Source: an uncultured Desulfarculaceae bacterium (GTDB taxonomy: Bacteria; Desulfobacterota; Desulfarculia; Desulfarculales; Desulfarculaceae). From it: a DNA stretch of 6,924 nt. Shown here in pieces: positions 6,686 to 6,924 of this stretch. The position numbers and the translations under genes were made by a program. The number at the start of each line of letters is the position of its first letter. The stretch's first letter is position 1. Under the pieces are notes generated by a model, which was not told where the DNA came from, did no database searches, and saw nothing but the letters and a program-made list of their open reading frames with translations. Where the stretch lies: assembly GCA_937908275.1 (NCBI GenBank), contig CALERA010000245.1:1-6924 (forward strand). Direction: 5' to 3'.

Positions 6686-6924
6686 GTGGATTTTTTTGCC
6701 GCCAACCTGGCCGTCCTGGCCCAGCGCCAGCCCGACCTGGCCCGCCGTCTGGAGCGGACCCCGCCTCATCCCGAGGCCCTGGTCTCGCCCAGCCGGGGCG
6801 GCGCGCCCAGTCTCAAGCTGGGCGGCCTGAGCCTCACCTCCGGGGTGGACCCGGTGGCCGAGGGGCAGCGCCAGGCGGCCCAGGCCCCGGCCGGACCCCT
6901 GGCGGTGCTGGGCTTTGGCCTGGG
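6686..6924 (+). CDS. Second DUF115 / Maf-like protein, N-terminus only (runs off window)
   Basis: The frame is open from GTG 6686 to the window end, giving 79 codons. The product starts MDFFAANLAVLAQRQPDLA, followed by LTSGVDPVAEGQRQAA (50-65) and PLAVLGFGLG at the edge. Three features are typical of the N-terminal region of DUF115/Maf proteins: a leading helix with N-x-x-x-L and QPDL, an SxxDPxxEaxRqA segment, and then the VLGFGLG turn. The last corresponds to MVGQGLG in the DUF115 protein encoded at 621-2153. The diagnostic GAGPSLD core would lie beyond the window, so the family call rests on the N-terminal pattern and on context. A 55-nt gap with a sigma-54-type promoter separates it from the GT9 gene, so it may begin its own transcription unit while also receiving read-through. 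A run of seven T at 6691-6697 covers the end of codon 2 and codons 3-4, which is striking in such GC-rich DNA. Confidence 0.75.
   Translation, partial: MDFFAANLAVLAQRQPDLARRLERTPPHPEALVSPSRGGAPSLKLGGLSLTSGVDPVAEGQRQAAQAPAGPLAVLGFGL

Noticed and set aside
6609..6697. Possible intrinsic terminator: GAGGC...GCCTC inverted repeat at the GT9 stop and a T run at 6691-6697
   Set aside because: The short stem and the T run are more than 60 nt apart, and the T run is inside the next coding sequence. No stem directly precedes it.
5302..6705. Long minus-strand open frame (467 codons) opposite the GT9 gene
   Set aside because: Composition is repetitive Gly/Gln/Ala/Pro with no recognisable motif, while the plus strand encodes a clear GT9 enzyme. 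Stop-poor antisense is expected where nearly every codon ends in G or C.
5736..6830. Plus-strand open frame of 364 codons crossing the end of the GT9 gene and the start of the next gene
   Set aside because: It is a Gly/Pro/Arg-rich shadow frame that runs through the intergenic gap, the promoter candidate and the second Maf-like start.

Overview
The window is high-GC, all-plus-strand coding DNA carrying six genes, the first and last cut by the window edges. GC content rises from about 60% in parts of the left half to well over 80% in stretches on the right. The dense gene packing, strong G/C third-position bias and gene families suggest a flagellated, GC-rich Gram-negative bacterium. A Desulfobacterota (former Deltaproteobacteria) lineage is my best guess, but nothing here proves the taxonomy.

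Layout: (1) 1-618, the C-terminal part of a TPR-repeat protein. (2) 621-2153, a DUF115 / motility-accessory-factor (Maf, MptE-like) protein. (3) 2140-3321, a family-2 glycosyltransferase fused to C-terminal TPR repeats. (4) 3318-5096, a GT-B (GT4-like) glycosyltransferase fused to what looks like a degenerate methyltransferase-fold domain. (5) 5080-6630, a GT9 / heptosyltransferase-family protein with an unrecognised Ala/Leu-rich C-terminal extension of about 150 residues. (6) 6686 to the window end, the N-terminus of a second DUF115/Maf-like protein. Genes 1-5 are separated by 2 nt or overlap by 4-17 nt, so they look like one translationally coupled operon. The only real intergenic gap (6631-6685, 55 nt) lies before gene 6 and holds a good match to a sigma-54 (-24/-12) promoter.

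How the genes may work together: Maf/DUF115 proteins next to glycosyltransferases and TPR proteins are typical of flagellin-glycosylation islands. Maf proteins transfer nonulosonic or related sugars to flagellin in well-studied bacteria, and TPR domains can dock the protein acceptor. I infer that this is a surface-glycan cluster, most likely for flagellin glycosylation. The GT9 enzyme also allows a lipopolysaccharide-related role. No flagellin gene, sugar-nucleotide biosynthesis gene, RNA gene, insertion sequence, CRISPR array or clear terminator is visible in the window.
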